Shown: positions 1 through 11,189, numbered from the stretch's first letter. The stretch: 64,000 nt of DNA from Dipteronia dyeriana (GCA_032871835.1 CM065301.1:34170405-34234404), one strand, 5' to 3'. Translations and numbers: made by a program. The notes: generated from the sequence alone by a model not told the origin.

Positions 1-770
1 TCATCTTCCAGACATGGGTTTTCTTGTTTATCTTTGGCTAGGTTACATTTTCATCCCTAGATTATATCGTTTCATTACTAGGCCATGTTTACATAGGAAT
101 AACACTTAGCATTTATTGCTTATTGAATGTATGCTTTTATGTTTAATTACATTTATAACATGCTTGAGTTGTTGATCGTTAGTTGGGATTAGTATTTTTT
201 GAAAGCTAGCTTTTAGGACAATTTAACCCTTCTAGATAAATCTTCTTGTAATTGCATTTAGAGAATTGTTATTTAGGATTTGCATTCATTGCCATCATTA
301 TTCCTTATATAAGGTTAAACGTGTTAACCTAGCATTTTTGTATCTAGAATATTTCCATATATTCACTTATGTTGGTGTATCTCTTCATTGAGGATTAAGC
401 CTTGTGTCTAAGTAATTTAGTGCACAAGTTGTTGATCTAGAATCACTATAAAGGCATGCAGGTAGTAGTGATGGGTTAATGACCAAGTGGTTTGATGGGA
501 GGTCAACCTAGGTTGTGATCATCATTACAATAGTGGATATGAGGATCGGAGTGGCTAAGTGGTCAGCCCATGGTTTTTCCTTTTAAGGGTTTCCACATAA
601 AAATTGTGTCTCTCTATTTCTGGTTTTTTACTTATTCTTTTTACGTTGATGGGGGTGATTTTATTAATATTGTTTAATAAAAGTTTGTAATCAATTGTGT
701 TAAAACCTATTCACCCCTCCCCCTCTAGGTTAGAATTGACACACTTTTAGGGAATCTCACAACTCAAGGC
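1..770 (+). mobile_element. 3' part of a SIRE-type LTR (family M)
   Basis: This stretch aligns along its length with the reverse complement of 63110-63760. Shared blocks include 'ggtcaacctaggttgt', 'tggtttttcc' and the near-terminal box 'cctattcacccctcc...ctctaggtt' at 706-731. That box also sits near the 3' end of every SIRE/Maximus-type LTR in this window, so this is the R-U5 side of such an LTR, cut by the window start. The exact LTR end is unclear, because similarity to the minus copy runs past the box to about 770. No clear primer-binding site follows it. No gene is visible here. Confidence 0.7.
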
Positions 771-796
771 GATATAACTCACAACTCAAGGCAATA
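756..796. repeat. Two-copy 22-bp direct repeat
   Basis: The sequence 'ctcacaactcaaggc(g/a)ata' occurs at 756-774 and again at 778-796, a period of 22 bp. It lies at the junction between the M-type LTR and the Tat integrase fragment and may be a repair footprint. Confidence 0.7.
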
Positions 797-827
797 CCAG
801 TCAATGCTCTAACCGTTTCTGTAGATT

Positions 828-1165
828 TCACCGGTAGAAACCTTTAAGGTGATCCACGTTTGAGGTACGATCAATGGAGCAACCTTCCATGTCTTCTAGC
901 TTGTAAGCCTCATTCCTAACAACCATCTTTACTAAGTAGGATCCATTCCAATTCAAAACTAGTACCCCGTCAGACTGCTGCCGGGTATTCTGGGTAACCT
1001 TCTAAAAAAGGTTTCAGATCCTGACCCTTACAATTCTACCCTACTTCTGTTCCAAGAGGTCCAGGTTAGTTCTTAGCTTGGCCTTGTTGCTTTCTGGTTC
1101 AAGGTGTTGAACTCTGAAGAATGTCAGCTTATGGTCAATTGGTAGAACCATATCTATCCCAAAAG
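828..1165 (-). pseudogene. Tat-type Ty3/gypsy integrase C-terminal remnant
   Basis: Read on the minus strand from about 1165, this fragment encodes the region after the integrase catalytic core. It starts with an AFG-x-D-x-VLPI motif followed by RVQHLEPESNKAKLRTNLDLLE, and ends with DGVLVLNWNGSYLVK, YKLEDMEG and a terminal NVDHLKGFYR before a stop at 828-830. The same segments occur in the plus-strand integrase of G1 at 47240-47660. Compared with G1, about 38 codons between the LDLLE motif and DGVL are missing, and the reading frame changes near 1040. The zinc finger and the DDE core are absent, so it is a dead tail. On the other side of 1165 lies an accessory ORF on the opposite strand, an order not expected for an intact Tat element. 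Confidence 0.75.
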
Positions 1166-1179
1166 CCATGTCCTTGATG

Positions 1180-3130
1180 AAGACGTAGTTTGAGATGTAA
1201 GAGGAAGACTCTATCAAAGATGTTGTGGGCATTACAATGGAGGCTAGTAGGGTGCTTACCATTCCCAACAATATTCAGTATGTCCATGTTTTCACCTAAA
1301 CCATTGACATCATAGAGCACTTGATGAGAATTACAAAATCCTATCAGACGTCTCCCTCACCCTTTCATACCAGAGGTATGACATTTACTCCTCTTCCCAA
1401 GATCAGCTTCAATTCATATGGCTTCCTTCGAGTTTGGGGTTCGATTACCACTTTAACACACTCTCCACAGGGTGCCCTATGCCCTTCAACTTGCTATGCT
1501 ACAATTGACACTAGGATTCTGAGGAACCTAGTGGGATTCCTAGTGCTTTGGAAAGTGTAGAACGAGATTGACCAAGTCACTAGGGAATTGGGCTTTGATG
1601 AACTCTGGTATATGTTTCTGATGGCAGCGTTGGTGGTCGGTCCTAAGGGCAAATTTTATTTGAGGGTTAACAACTCTTTAAATTTTACTATTCCAAGTGC
1701 CAAGAAGAAAGGTGGCCCTTGGTTTAACAAATGGATCTTGACAAAAGGTGATTGAGGAAGCTAACTTCACATTTGAGGGACAAAATTTTGAGTCCCCGCT
1801 CAAGTTTTTTGGAAAAACCAAGTGGGAGAAATGAGCATCTCTAACAAGGCAGAAGGAATCTTGAAGAACATCATCGCACGGTCACATGAGAACCTTAAGT
1901 TCCCCACTCATGGCCTCTTTAAGCCTGCTAGAGTAGACTACTAGCTCCAGAAATTGCACGTTCAACATGGTACATAAAATTTTCCTTCATTACTTTGTTT
2001 CAGTAATTTTGACAGTGCCTCCTATGGTTCAAGATCGCTTTCTCATCTTAAAGGTCCTTTTTACTATCCTTCCCAAACAAGACCAGCGTCCCAAGAGACT
2101 TCTTCTGCTGCTACTGTTCTTCACCTCGATACTATCATTAGGGCTAGTACTTCATCTGAACCGATCAAACTAGTGATAATAACAGACTTTGTTCCATCAA
2201 GGTCTTCTCTTCATCGTCTTACTCTATCTTCTATCGGTCCCTCGCTTTGCTCTAACTTGGCTGAAATGGTAGCCAGAGTTGCGAGGATCTGTGGTTTTCA
2301 TGGTCAAGTCTAGAGACAGGCTCCTATTACCCATACTAGTGGATCTTCACCACTAGCTCATTCTCTTATTTCAGCTGTTCAGACTAATCGTCCAAATAGG
2401 GTTGATAAGGAAAAAAAGTCTGATTCTGCTACTGCTTCCCTTACTGATCCTTTTATCTGATCCAATTCGAGATCAAGAAGTACTGGTCAGGATGAGGTTT
2501 TGTCCTAGTTCATGGTGGTAGCCTACGCTTAATGTCCTCGGTGCCTCCTAACATCATGGTCACCATGAGGTCTGCCTTCCTAATAGAAGTAGGGCCTTTA
2601 ATTCTTTCTCTTATCTGGTTTGATTCTAGGAAGGTACTTATCTTTTTCCTCTTCTTTGCATTTTGCACGCTTTTAAGTTCACTCTGGTGTTGGGCCGGCA
2701 GGCAATCGCTTTTCAACAAGAGGCCAATATTGCCAAAACAGAGCTGAAGGAAGCCAAGCTAGATATGACCTGGTAGAAGAAATTATGGCTTTCTTGAATA
2801 AGGCCATGACAGAAGCTGAGGAGTCTGCGGCAACAACGCAGGTGGACCTGGAGTGGTTGAAGCGTGCTTATGTTAGAGAGCGGTTGAGGTCTACGTACCA
2901 TGCCATATAGAGGAATACTTTGAAGAAGCATAAGAGCCTGCTGCCTACTGGAAAAGGAAATCCAGGCCTTGCGTGATAAGGTGACCACTCTAGAATCCAA
3001 GGTGGATGCATCATTTGGATACTTCTTACTACTTTCTAGGTTGCTCAAGCACTTCCAAACTATTCGAGAAATTATTTGGATATATGGGAGGATATTCTTG
3101 GATATAAAAAGAGTAAAAATGAGGTTGAAA
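1180..3130 (+). pseudogene. Tat accessory ORF remnant (gypsy-type transposon domain plus coiled coil)
   Basis: A decayed reading frame with many stops. The N-terminal part (about 1321-1740) has the pattern PLPKISF ... ILRNLVGFLVLW ... GPKGKFYLRV ... KKGGPWFNKWIL, which resembles the plant 'putative gypsy type transposon' domain (Pfam PF04195). That assignment is from memory. A Ser/Thr-rich linker follows, then a Glu/Lys/Ala-rich stretch (about 2690-3020) typical of coiled coil. The copy is homologous to the antisense ORF of G1: MSSVPPNIMVTMRSAFLIEV at 2532 matches MASVPVDILLTKGSSLLVEV near 49720 (minus), and AFKF-x-L-x-LGRQ at 2669 and KVDASFGYF near 3000 also have counterparts. Tat elements are known to carry such an additional ORF antisense to pol. 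The reading frame changes between the EV and AFKF motifs. S3 inserts right after it. Confidence 0.7.
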
Positions 3131-3860
3131 GATGTAGAGGTGTTTGGTTTTAGATTTGTGTTGGCTTGATTTCATAGCAAAAACTCTCTTTCTTTGTAAT
3201 GTTTAGTTGCTTAGGTGGTTCATGGTTTATATGAGCTTCAAAGAAGAAAAGAAACTTCTCATGCAAAGTTCGTCTTCAAGAGGATAGGTGCTTACTTGGA
3301 TGCTAATGTATTAAGATTCTTCTTCCTATTGTAAGGCGTTAGCTTGCAGACACACATTGAATACATTTGTGTCCCGGCATTGTTATGCTAAATTGGCATA
3401 AAACATTTACACACTTATTGTTGTATGCACATGCATTAGACCTAATTTGACAAATTTTGTAAATTGCATGTTCTAGGATTATATCTAGGAAATGGCATAC
3501 TTGTATGTTCTTGTATTTGTTTATTTTTATTTTTATTACATCACACTTGTTTATGTTCTCATATTGTTCCATATTGAGTTCCGATCATTTTGGTTACTCA
3601 TTCATAAGTTTTCAAGTTCCGAGTTGGAAGTTTCGAAACATTCCGTACTTTTATCTCGTACATGGTTTTCGTCTCTATTTATCGAGTTGATTTCCATATA
3701 TTGTTTGAAAATTTTATTGACATCCTTTTCCGTGAAGGAGTTATGATTCATCATCCAAAGCGGATTCGAATCCTGAGTTTGTAGGCCGAAGAACGATTGA
3801 AGAACGCGAACGAGAGCAAAGGGGAAGTGGGATGGCAAATTGCCAAAACTACCCCTCCCA

Positions 3861-4000
3861 CGAGATGGCACGTGGCCATCTCGAGAAGCCACCCCTCTGC
3901 CCCCATGGAGGCCAGGTACCTCCTAAGGGAGCTAAGGTGTTGAGTCTTGATTGTTGGTCAAATCTCTCTCCTCACCACATCGTTTTCCCTCCATATATAA
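3861..4000 (+). promoter_or_regulatory. LTR dyad plus TATA box of S3
   Basis: An 8-bp inverted repeat (cgagatgg 3861-3868, ccatctcg 3876-3883) flanks a 7-nt spacer that forms a G-box core, CACGTG. A TATA-like tatataa lies at 3994-4000, 111 bp after the dyad. The same pair at the same distance occurs in the three S-family LTRs. The promoter role is inferred from the position in U3 and from this conservation. Confidence 0.5.
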
Positions 4001-4849
4001 TCAAATTTCACATAGAAATTTTGAATAACTTTGGAATTTTGTTTTCGTCATATATCTTTGAAATCAACTCAGAATTTATATTTTCAAAAGCCAAAATTGT
4101 TGGAATTTAAAAGAGGAGCAAGTTTAAATCATTTTCAAAGTCAAATGATGTCCAGATTGTTTGTAGTGATCAGATCTCCATTCATATGTTCATCATTTAT
4201 TAGTGAATCATCTTCTTTTCATTTTACATTTATAAGCAACTTGATGGATCTTCTTATTTGATTAAAGAAAAATGTTTAGAATGATTTTAATTCAACTTTT
4301 GGACTTGTTTGAGTGATTTTAAAAATAGCTCTTTTAAGTTTTGACTGAATATCATTTATCTAATTTTAAAGTATATGAACTTGAATCTAGAATATCTTTG
4401 TGATTTGATCTTGATTGTTGATTTCTAGGTTTTAGTCACATATTCTAATAATTAGGATCTTTTGATTGAGATTTCTATCATCTAAATCTTGTTCTTGTTT
4501 TGTTGAACATGTTATGGATTTCAAATGTTAACTTGTTAACTTGATTTCATAGCTAGTTTTGTGATTTCTATTGAAAACTTGTTACTCTAGCTTTGATTGA
4601 CATGTTAAGGATTCTAATTATTTTTGTGAATGATTTTGAATGCCAAATCTAGATCTCTAATCACATGTTCATAAGAAGTAGTTACAATTGCTTGGGAGCT
4701 TGATTGGAGCAAATCTAATTCTCTACTGAGTGTTTTTAATCTACTTGCTCTATTTGCTTGTGATTGCATCATGATTGCATGTTTACACTTCACATAGATC
4801 ATTGCCTTGCAAAAGGTAGAAGTCTGTTGCTGAAATAAGTAAAGCTTTA

Positions 4850-5075
4850 ACTTGAGCAAGAAGTCTTAGCTTGGATTAGGAGGATCTGGATAGCTAAGCA
4901 AGAAGTCTTGGTTAAGAGTGGAAGGATCTAGATAATCAAGCAACGAAGTACTAGCTAGGATCAGGTTGATCTAGATAGCTTAGCAACAAGCCTTGTCTAG
5001 GATCAGGAGGATCCGGATAGATAAGTAAGGAATCTTCTTAGAGGCATGGTTGTCATAGATGGGAGGTTGTTTCCT
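4850..5075 (+). repeat. Degenerate ~45-60 bp repeats in the S3 LTR
   Basis: The module 'agcaagaagtctt(g)...taggatcaggaggatc(c/t)ggatag' recurs about four times. Related modules occur at the same relative place in the LTRs of S1 and S2, so this is an ancestral LTR feature downstream of the promoter. Confidence 0.55.
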
Positions 5076-5474
5076 AAAGGTGTGATAGTCACATCTTGAA
5101 TACGAAGTAGGAAAAATGGTTCACTAGTCCCGAGGGTAGAATAGGAATTGATAGCTTGGAGCATGAATCATTTGTTGATTTCTTTTTGAGTGTGTATCTC
5201 TTATTCTCCATAGTGAAATATAGTTTGCCGGTGGTTGTCACATCAACCCATGGATGTTTTCTCATTCCTTTACTTACTTTGATTTGTATTGCTTTAACCC
5301 TTGTTTAATCGATTTCACACTAACTTGTTAAAGCAATTTACTTGTTAACATTTATAAGTGTGATTAAATTGCTTATGAATAAAAAGAAGTGCTAGAACTT
5401 GAGCATATACCTATTAAACCCCCCCCCCCCCCCTCTAGGTATACTTTACACTATAAGTGATTAAAGGAATTTCA

Positions 5475-5493
5475 ATTAGTATTAGAGCATGTG
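5475..5493 (+). other. Degenerate tRNA-iMet primer-binding site of S3
   Basis: 'attagtattagagcatgtg' directly follows the LTR end and matches the copia-type site TGGTATCAGAGC with a few substitutions. Confidence 0.6.
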
Positions 5494-5574
5494 TCTAGCA
5501 ATAATTAGAAAAATCCATTTTCTAGTGTTTGTGTTTGTTTGTGGAAAATCATGATTAAGGAGGTTTTCTTCTTC

Positions 5575-6460
5575 ATGGCTTCTAGTGGTGAAAATGAGCC
5601 TATTAACCTAGGTGATCAAAATATAAAAGATCTTGTTCAAGAGAATGAGAGAATCTCTAGGATGAATAGGTCTCTCACCAAGGAGCTAGAAGAAATTCAC
5701 AAACTTGGCTGAAAATAGATCAAAGAGCTTATAGACAAAATCCTTAGTAATGATAGATTAGGAATTTTGAAAAATTAAGCTATGAGATTATTCTTTTGAT
5801 CATGCTAAGAGGCTTGAAAATGTGCTCATAGTCAAAATTAGTAAGCATGAATGTCGATAGAAGATGCTTAATGACAAGCTTGATGAGGCTAATAAGATGA
5901 TAGGTAAGATGATAGGTAAGATGTCATTTAGAACTAGAAAAGTAGAAATTCTCATTAAGATTCGTAAGCATCCAAATGAAAAAAGAGGATTAGGTTATAT
6001 AAATGAGAAGGTTGGACCTTCATCTAACAATTCTACTTTAGTCAAAGCAAGTGGTAAAGTGAATGTAGGTACTCTTTCTAATGTTAAATCCATGGATGCA
6101 ACCAGATGTGCCTCAACATCAACAAGGATCAACAATGGAAAATCTCAGCGTGGTCAAAGACAACAAGCATCATTTTCTCATGCAAAAGACAAAGCATCAA
6201 GGAAGGGACATCAAAGAGGTAACAATGTGAGATGGTATAATACTTCAAATGCTCAAGCTAAAGGTAACCCTCTTAAATTTGTATCTATTTGCCACTTTTG
6301 TAATATTGTAGGACACATAAGACCTATACGCTATTAGTACATTCATAAATGCAAATATGAGAATGATTTGTATGATATGTCTTTGATGAATGGTCTTAGG
6401 AAATCATCCGTGTATGGATCTAGATCCAGTCCTAGGAAGACCTTGAATAAATAGCTTATT
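5575..6460 (+). pseudogene. S3 gag remnant
   Basis: The ATG at 5575 opens MASSGENEPINLGDQNIKDL, followed by a Glu/Lys/Leu-rich stretch and stops. An open segment resumes at 5864-6337 and is basic, with Lys/Arg/Gln-rich sequence and an RGQRQQ patch. It ends in a zinc-knuckle-like CHFCN-x3-GHIRPI, where the last Cys position has been lost (RY instead of RCY). The UBN2-like N-terminal core seen in the S2 gag is absent, so only the C-terminal half of gag is represented. The tandem hexapeptide-like MIGKMIGKM comes from a short direct duplication near 5895-5920. The protein would have packaged element RNA; this copy cannot. Confidence 0.65.
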
Positions 6461-6539
6461 GAGAAAAAATATATAACTTGCTTGTGAAAACACATATTGT
6501 GTCTCGTACTACTATGCATAAAAGGGTTGATAATGCTTT

Positions 6540-8268
6540 GTTTGACATATTTGAAAAGTGACTAATAAAGTCAATGTGCATGTTAATGAGTCAAATGTCA
6601 AGTCAAAGCATGTTGTTCATAGTAGTAGAACGGATATAGTCAAGAAAGTATGGGTTAAAAAAGACTCATCACAATGTTTGATTGCACAATATGCACTTAG
6701 AGCTAACTCATTCTATTCATGGTACCTAGATAATGGAAGCTCTAGGAATATGACTGGTAACAAGAAATTATGCAAGAAACTTGTTATTAAGGACGGTGGT
6801 TGGTTGACTTTTCGTGTTGGCACGAAAAAGCAAGTTCTAGGCAAGGGAACAATTTGTATCCCCGCATTGCCTAATCTTAGAAACACCTTGTATGTAGATG
6901 GTCTTCAAGCTAACTTGATTAGTATTACTCACTGGTGTGAAATTTTTCAAGAAGTTAGTTTTAACAAGGATGTGTGTACTATAATCGATAAAAAGGGAAA
7001 ATTGTTTTGAAAGTCAAAAGATCTCTCGACAGTTGCTATTGTCTTGAGATAGACCCTCTAAAATGAAATATGTCTCAAGATTGCAATATGCTTGATTTTT
7101 GGTATCAAAGGTTAGGCCACATGAACTTTAAGGATTTAAAGAAGCTCAAAAAACATAGCATTATTAGAGGTCTACCTAGTCTTGGTAGGAAGATAGATCG
7201 TGTTTGTGAACCTTGTCAACTACGAAACAAACCAAAGTATCTCAAAAAAATAGCACTAACATTGCAACCAAGAATCCCTTAGAACTTATACACATGGACC
7301 TAATGGGTCCAATCCAAACCGAAAGCATTAATGGCAAGAAATACATTCTTTTATGTGTTGATGACTTTTCTTGGTTTTATTGGGTTTATTTTCTTAGAAA
7401 CAAAACCAAAAATTTTGATTACTTCAAGAAATTTTGTAATCAAGTTCAAAATGAAAAACATCTTGAAATTAAGAAAATATGTCGCATTAGGAGTGATCAT
7501 AGGAGTAATCTTGACAATGTCAAATATGTTGAGTTTTGTGATGACTTAGGGATATCTCATGAGTTCTCGGCTTCTATCCTCAACAAAATAGTGTTGTTGA
7601 GAGAAAGAATCGAGTATTGCAAGAGATGGCTGGAGTCATGCTCAATAGCAAGAAAATCCCTAGAAATATTTAGGCCGAAGCGACCAATACAACTTGCTAT
7701 GTCTCTAATATAGTTTGTAGAAGGCCCGACTCAAAACAAACCTCCTACGAGCTTTGAAAGGGCAAGAAGCCCAATGTGAGTTACTTACATACTTTTGGAA
7801 GTAAGTGATTTATTTTAAATGATATAGATCACTTAGGAAAGTTTGATGCTTAAAGTGATGTTGGTCTTTTTCTTTAGTATGCTACTAATAGTTGTGCTTA
7901 TAGAGTTTTCAACTTGAATACTAAGACTATTATGGAGTCTACAAATGTGACGATAGATTACTTTATCATGCTAAATTTGTGTGATGATAAAAGCATTAAT
8001 GAACCTAAAGAATTTTTTTTGAGTGACACTAAGACACCTATTGATGTGACTAGTTGTGAGTCTTGTGGGGATTCTTATAGTGATTCTAGTAAAAAAAAGG
8101 TGACAATGATAGTGAGGTTGAAGAAGGAAGTCAATGGTTAGAATATGCAATTCTTTATAATCAACAAAACAAACAAACTGTTGAGAACTATAACTTTAGA
8201 CTTAGAAACATGCACTATCAAGAAGACATCATAGGTGATTTGAATGAAAGGGTTAGAACTAGAATGTT
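6540..8268 (+). pseudogene. S3 pol remnant: protease, GAG-pre-integrase, integrase
   Basis: 6558-7010 carries a copia protease region with WYLDNGSSRNMTG (catalytic D-x-G changed to DNGS) and a downstream NLRNTLYVDGLQANLISI segment. 7070-7280 is the GAG-pre-integrase region with an HHCC finger: WYQRLGHMNFKDLKKL and CEPCQLRNK. The integrase core follows in another frame (7213-7713) with LELIHMDLMGP, VDDFSWF, RSDHRSN (third position decayed) and, after a frameshift near 7585, VVERKNR. Sequence resembling the region after integrase (FNLNTKTIMESTNVTID) ends near 8150, and the element is truncated at 8268. There are several stops and at least three frame changes. RT and RNase H are missing. Confidence 0.75.
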
Positions 8269-8637
8269 GTTAGGGTTTTTGCCTTAAAGCTTGTAATTTG
8301 TAAATGTAAATTGAACATAAATAATCGTTCAAATTGTTTCATACTTTTTTATAACATGTGTACTTAACAACCACATTTGTTGGATGTAATTTCGATTTGA
8401 GTATATGAATGTCATATACAGATGGATTCAGTTTGAAACGAGCAATCTAAAGAATCTGTATATAGCAACTAAAGATGGATACTATATTTATAGTTAATCT
8501 ACAATTACAGTCCTTTCAGTAGTGTACGGTGATCTTATCCTAGATCATTCATATAGTGATATGAGAATGGAGACACCTTGTCTAATGTGATCTTATAGGA
8601 CTGGGCCACGATCTGTATGAATCTCTCACTAAGATCC
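8269..8637 (+). mobile_element. 5' fragment of a Tork/Angela-type LTR
   Basis: It starts TGTTAGGGTTTTTGCC and tracks the first ~370 bp of the element C LTR at 13250: 'gtaatttgtaaatg', 'atgagtgtcatata(c)agatgga', 'atgatctatatgaatctctcac'. It is a related but diverged copy, cut off at 8637 by a minus-strand S LTR. The remainder is not in the window. Confidence 0.7.
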
Positions 8638-8845
8638 TGAAAATACAAACACGGTTTAAGGCTCAAGGCTAACCTAGATGGGGGGGTGAATAGGTTAGAC
8701 ACCTTTTCCTACTCCCTTCGAAACAAACAAAAGTTTATCCATCTAGATTGCTTGTATCACAATATATATATATACATATATATATATACATATATATATA
8801 TATACATATATATATATACATATATATATATACATATATATATAC

Positions 8846-8901
<56 letters not shown>

Positions 8902-9789
8902 ATTAAAGACAATTAATCAATATATAAAACATGTAAAGTGTGATACAAACAAGCAACCATAACACATACACAATTGATATTATAGTAAGGAAGTCAACTT
9001 ATATATAAAATTCTATCTATAGTATTCAGATAACAAATACAAATATAAGAGAGACAGAGACAAAGAAAAGTTAACACAAGATATAACGTGGTAAACCTCC
9101 GAAGAGAAAACATCCATGGGTTAGCAACCATCGGCAAACAAAATCCAATAGTAGATAAGAAAAGTACAATCTCTCAAGTGACCCTTTCAACTAGAAACTA
9201 CCCTCCTACCCTACTCATGAATATGTCACCCTCTTGCTCACCCTTCCGGATCCTGATGACCCTAGGAAAGACTTCCTTACTTGACATTCCGAGGTCTCCC
9301 ACCTCTTGCCAAGACTTCCATGCTTAAAAACATAAGCCTCACACGTATTTTCAAGACTTTCTTCTCGCAAGGCATCTAGGTGATAAAAAATGCAAAACGC
9401 AAACAAGCACACAACATAGAATGTTAAGATCAACACATCCTATGGAAAATACTAGACATATGCATGAATGCACAAAACAAATGTAGTCTAGTCAATCATG
9501 CATGTTTAATACATCTCGATCATGTAAAAGATGTTAAATATTAATTACAACCTAGATACATGCATAGATCTAAAACTTGAGTCACAAGATATGTTCAATT
9601 AATACATAAACAAGTTCAAATCTCATATACCAAAAAAAATGATCTAGAGCATATTATCTGTTCATGAAATCAACTAAGCACAAGAATAGCTCATAAGAAC
9701 ACAAACACATGTATCATAGTGAGATTTTGGCCAAAGAGTGCCTAATACATGTGAGGAACTATTTTTCATAAAAATCAATCAATTAAAGA
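8638..9789 (-). mobile_element. Minus-strand S-family LTR fragment (R-U5 side)
   Basis: Its reverse complement ends ...TGTATTTTCA, the 3' end of the S1/S2 LTRs, and contains the 'cctattcacccc...ctaggttag' box, the U5 repeats (9215-9440) and 'tctttaattgattgatttt' at its other edge. The LTR is interrupted at 9789/9790 by Tat element G1. The missing upstream half, which should begin 'tcatcaaatagtcc' on the plus strand, was not found after G1. Confidence 0.8.
8762..8899. repeat. (AT)n / (ATAC) microsatellite
   Basis: About 138 bp of alternating AT with interspersed ac units. It is an expansion of the short (AT)n present at the same place in other S-family LTRs (52998-53028, 62202-62210). Confidence 0.9.
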
Positions 9790-11118
9790 TGTTAATAGCA
9801 AAATTTGGCTAGGGACCAATGAGAAATTTTCCACTCTCCCAACACGAATCAAAGCCCGAATTCACCGGTCATTAAAACCTTTGTCCTGAGGGCAAGCCAT
9901 AGAACCAACCCGCAGAAGCAAGGAAGGTTCATCGAGCTTCAGAACTGTTAGGAATTGAGCCCGACATGACCAGGTCGAGCTCCTCACGCTAACACTAGAA
10001 TTTGAGCAAAGCTAGATATGTGGTTATCCGGGCTTCCCGATATCACCTATCCTGGAACCCCCGTTCTTGGGGTCTGGCTCTGGAACTACCCCATGAAAGG
10101 AAGGAAAGGTCACCGATCTCATGAAGCATTCGAGGTGAAGCCCGATACAAACAAATTGAGCTCATTTCACCAAATCATGGCTTCCAAAGGTTGAAATTAC
10201 CATACCAACCTCTCCAGAATCCTGTTATCCTCTCCAGACATAAAAAGATAGGGCCTTTAAGGGTATCAGATTCATGCTATAGCTGTGTTCCCATTTGCTA
10301 AGGAAGGCTTGAACCTATCTGGATGAGAAAAAGGAATCTTGCATAACCCACACTTCCCGCCCCCCAATAAGTGCCTACGAGGCCATATCATGGTCTAAAG
10401 GAACGGGAAGGGTCATACCGAGCTTCTGGTGCCAAAACTAAGGCTAAGGTCTACCTCGCCCTATGAAACAACGAATAACTAACTCGATGACCTCCATAAA
10501 GGATTACGCTATTAATACACACAAGATCAAATCTACACTCTAACGAATATTGAAACTCTACGTACGTGTAAGGTAAGAGATTGAATCCAAAAAGGAAACA
10601 AACTTATCTCCACTAAAGATATTCTCGAATCCGTTATTAATGCAAAGTTAATGACTTTTAAATAAAAGATCTTGCCCTATAAGGAGGGAATGGATTCATA
10701 GAATCACGACGGGAGATTCACTGGTTTGAACGACCTGGACCATGTATAAATATGCCCGTCATAAATAGTAAAAGGGTGTAAAAAATCTATAGTCAAGATA
10801 GCGGTATAGGGCAAATAAACGAAGAAGGGTTTTTGAGTCTTCAGCCTAAATTCTGTAATCAGAACATGACCTCCATTATTATCTACTACCACACTGTATC
10901 CTAGAGAGATTAAGAGTGTTTAAGAGTCTTTTTGTACGATATTCATAATTGATAATAAAGCAATTACATTCCCATATTTATTGCTCTCATAATCATATAT
11001 CCATCTTTACTCCTTTAGGTTTGGTACCTAAGGTACCAACCCCAGCCACCAGCTATGTGGTAGTGGTCTCGAGGGTGTTAACCGAAATTTCTCACCTCGA
11101 GTAAATTTTCTGTTAACA
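9790..11118 (+). repeat. 5' LTR of G1 (1329 bp)
   Basis: It starts TGTTAATAGCAAAATTTGGC and ends CTGTTAACA. The same start is found, reverse-complemented, at the LTR edges of G2 (28276 and 31228), and the end resembles the left edge of G2 (26084). A primer site follows. Confidence 0.85.
10745..10752 (+). promoter_or_regulatory. TATA box of the G1 LTR
   Basis: 'tataaata' followed by 'tgcccgt'. The G2 LTR has the same core and a similar following sequence ('tataaatatgcctgt') on the minus strand at 26943-26950. The transcription-start role is inferred. Confidence 0.45.
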
Positions 11119-11120
11119 TT

Positions 11121-11140
11121 TCTGGCACCGTCTATGGGGA
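11121..11140 (+). other. Primer-binding site of G1
   Basis: 'tctggcaccgtctatgggga' begins two bases after the LTR. It resembles the TTTGGCGCCGTCTGTGGGGA-type site of plant Tat elements, with two or more substitutions. Confidence 0.65.
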
Positions 11141-11189
11141 GACCCACACCATAATTGTTAAGCTTACAAGTCTGTTGTTTTAGAGTAAT

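Larger units (their letters stand above)
3141..5474 (+). repeat. 5' LTR of S3 (2334 bp)
   Basis: The boundaries are TG at 3141 and CA at 5474. The beginning matches the S-family LTR start ('ggttttagat...tgtgttggc'), as do the 'catttgtgtcc(c)' segments and the 3' box with a C15 run (5419-5433) before 'tctaggt'. A primer-site-like sequence follows at once. The body contains the conserved dyad/TATA pair and degenerate repeats described separately. Short ORFs inside it on both strands are not supported as genes. Confidence 0.8.
3141..8268 (+). mobile_element. Truncated SIRE-type copia element S3
   Basis: The element has a 5' LTR (3141-5474), a degenerate initiator-Met primer site, gag and the first part of pol (protease, GAG-pre-integrase, integrase). 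It stops at 8268, where an unrelated LTR begins. RT, RNase H, the polypurine tract and the 3' LTR are missing, so target-site duplications cannot be tested. The LTR is recognisably related to, but clearly diverged from, the LTRs of S1 and S2. It starts TGTTTGGTTTTAGATTTGTG and ends in ...TTTCA. Unlike S1 and S2 it retains pol sequence, so it may resemble the autonomous relative of those pol-less copies. Confidence 0.8.

Noticed and set aside
2532..3048. Host gene fragments on either strand between 2510 and 3170
   Set aside because: The plus-strand pieces align with the Tat antisense ORF of G1; the minus-strand ORFs are shadows.
3492..3892. Hydrophobic ORFs that look like membrane proteins
   Set aside because: T-rich LTR sequence read as Phe/Leu/Ile/Tyr; the same region in S-family LTRs has other frames.
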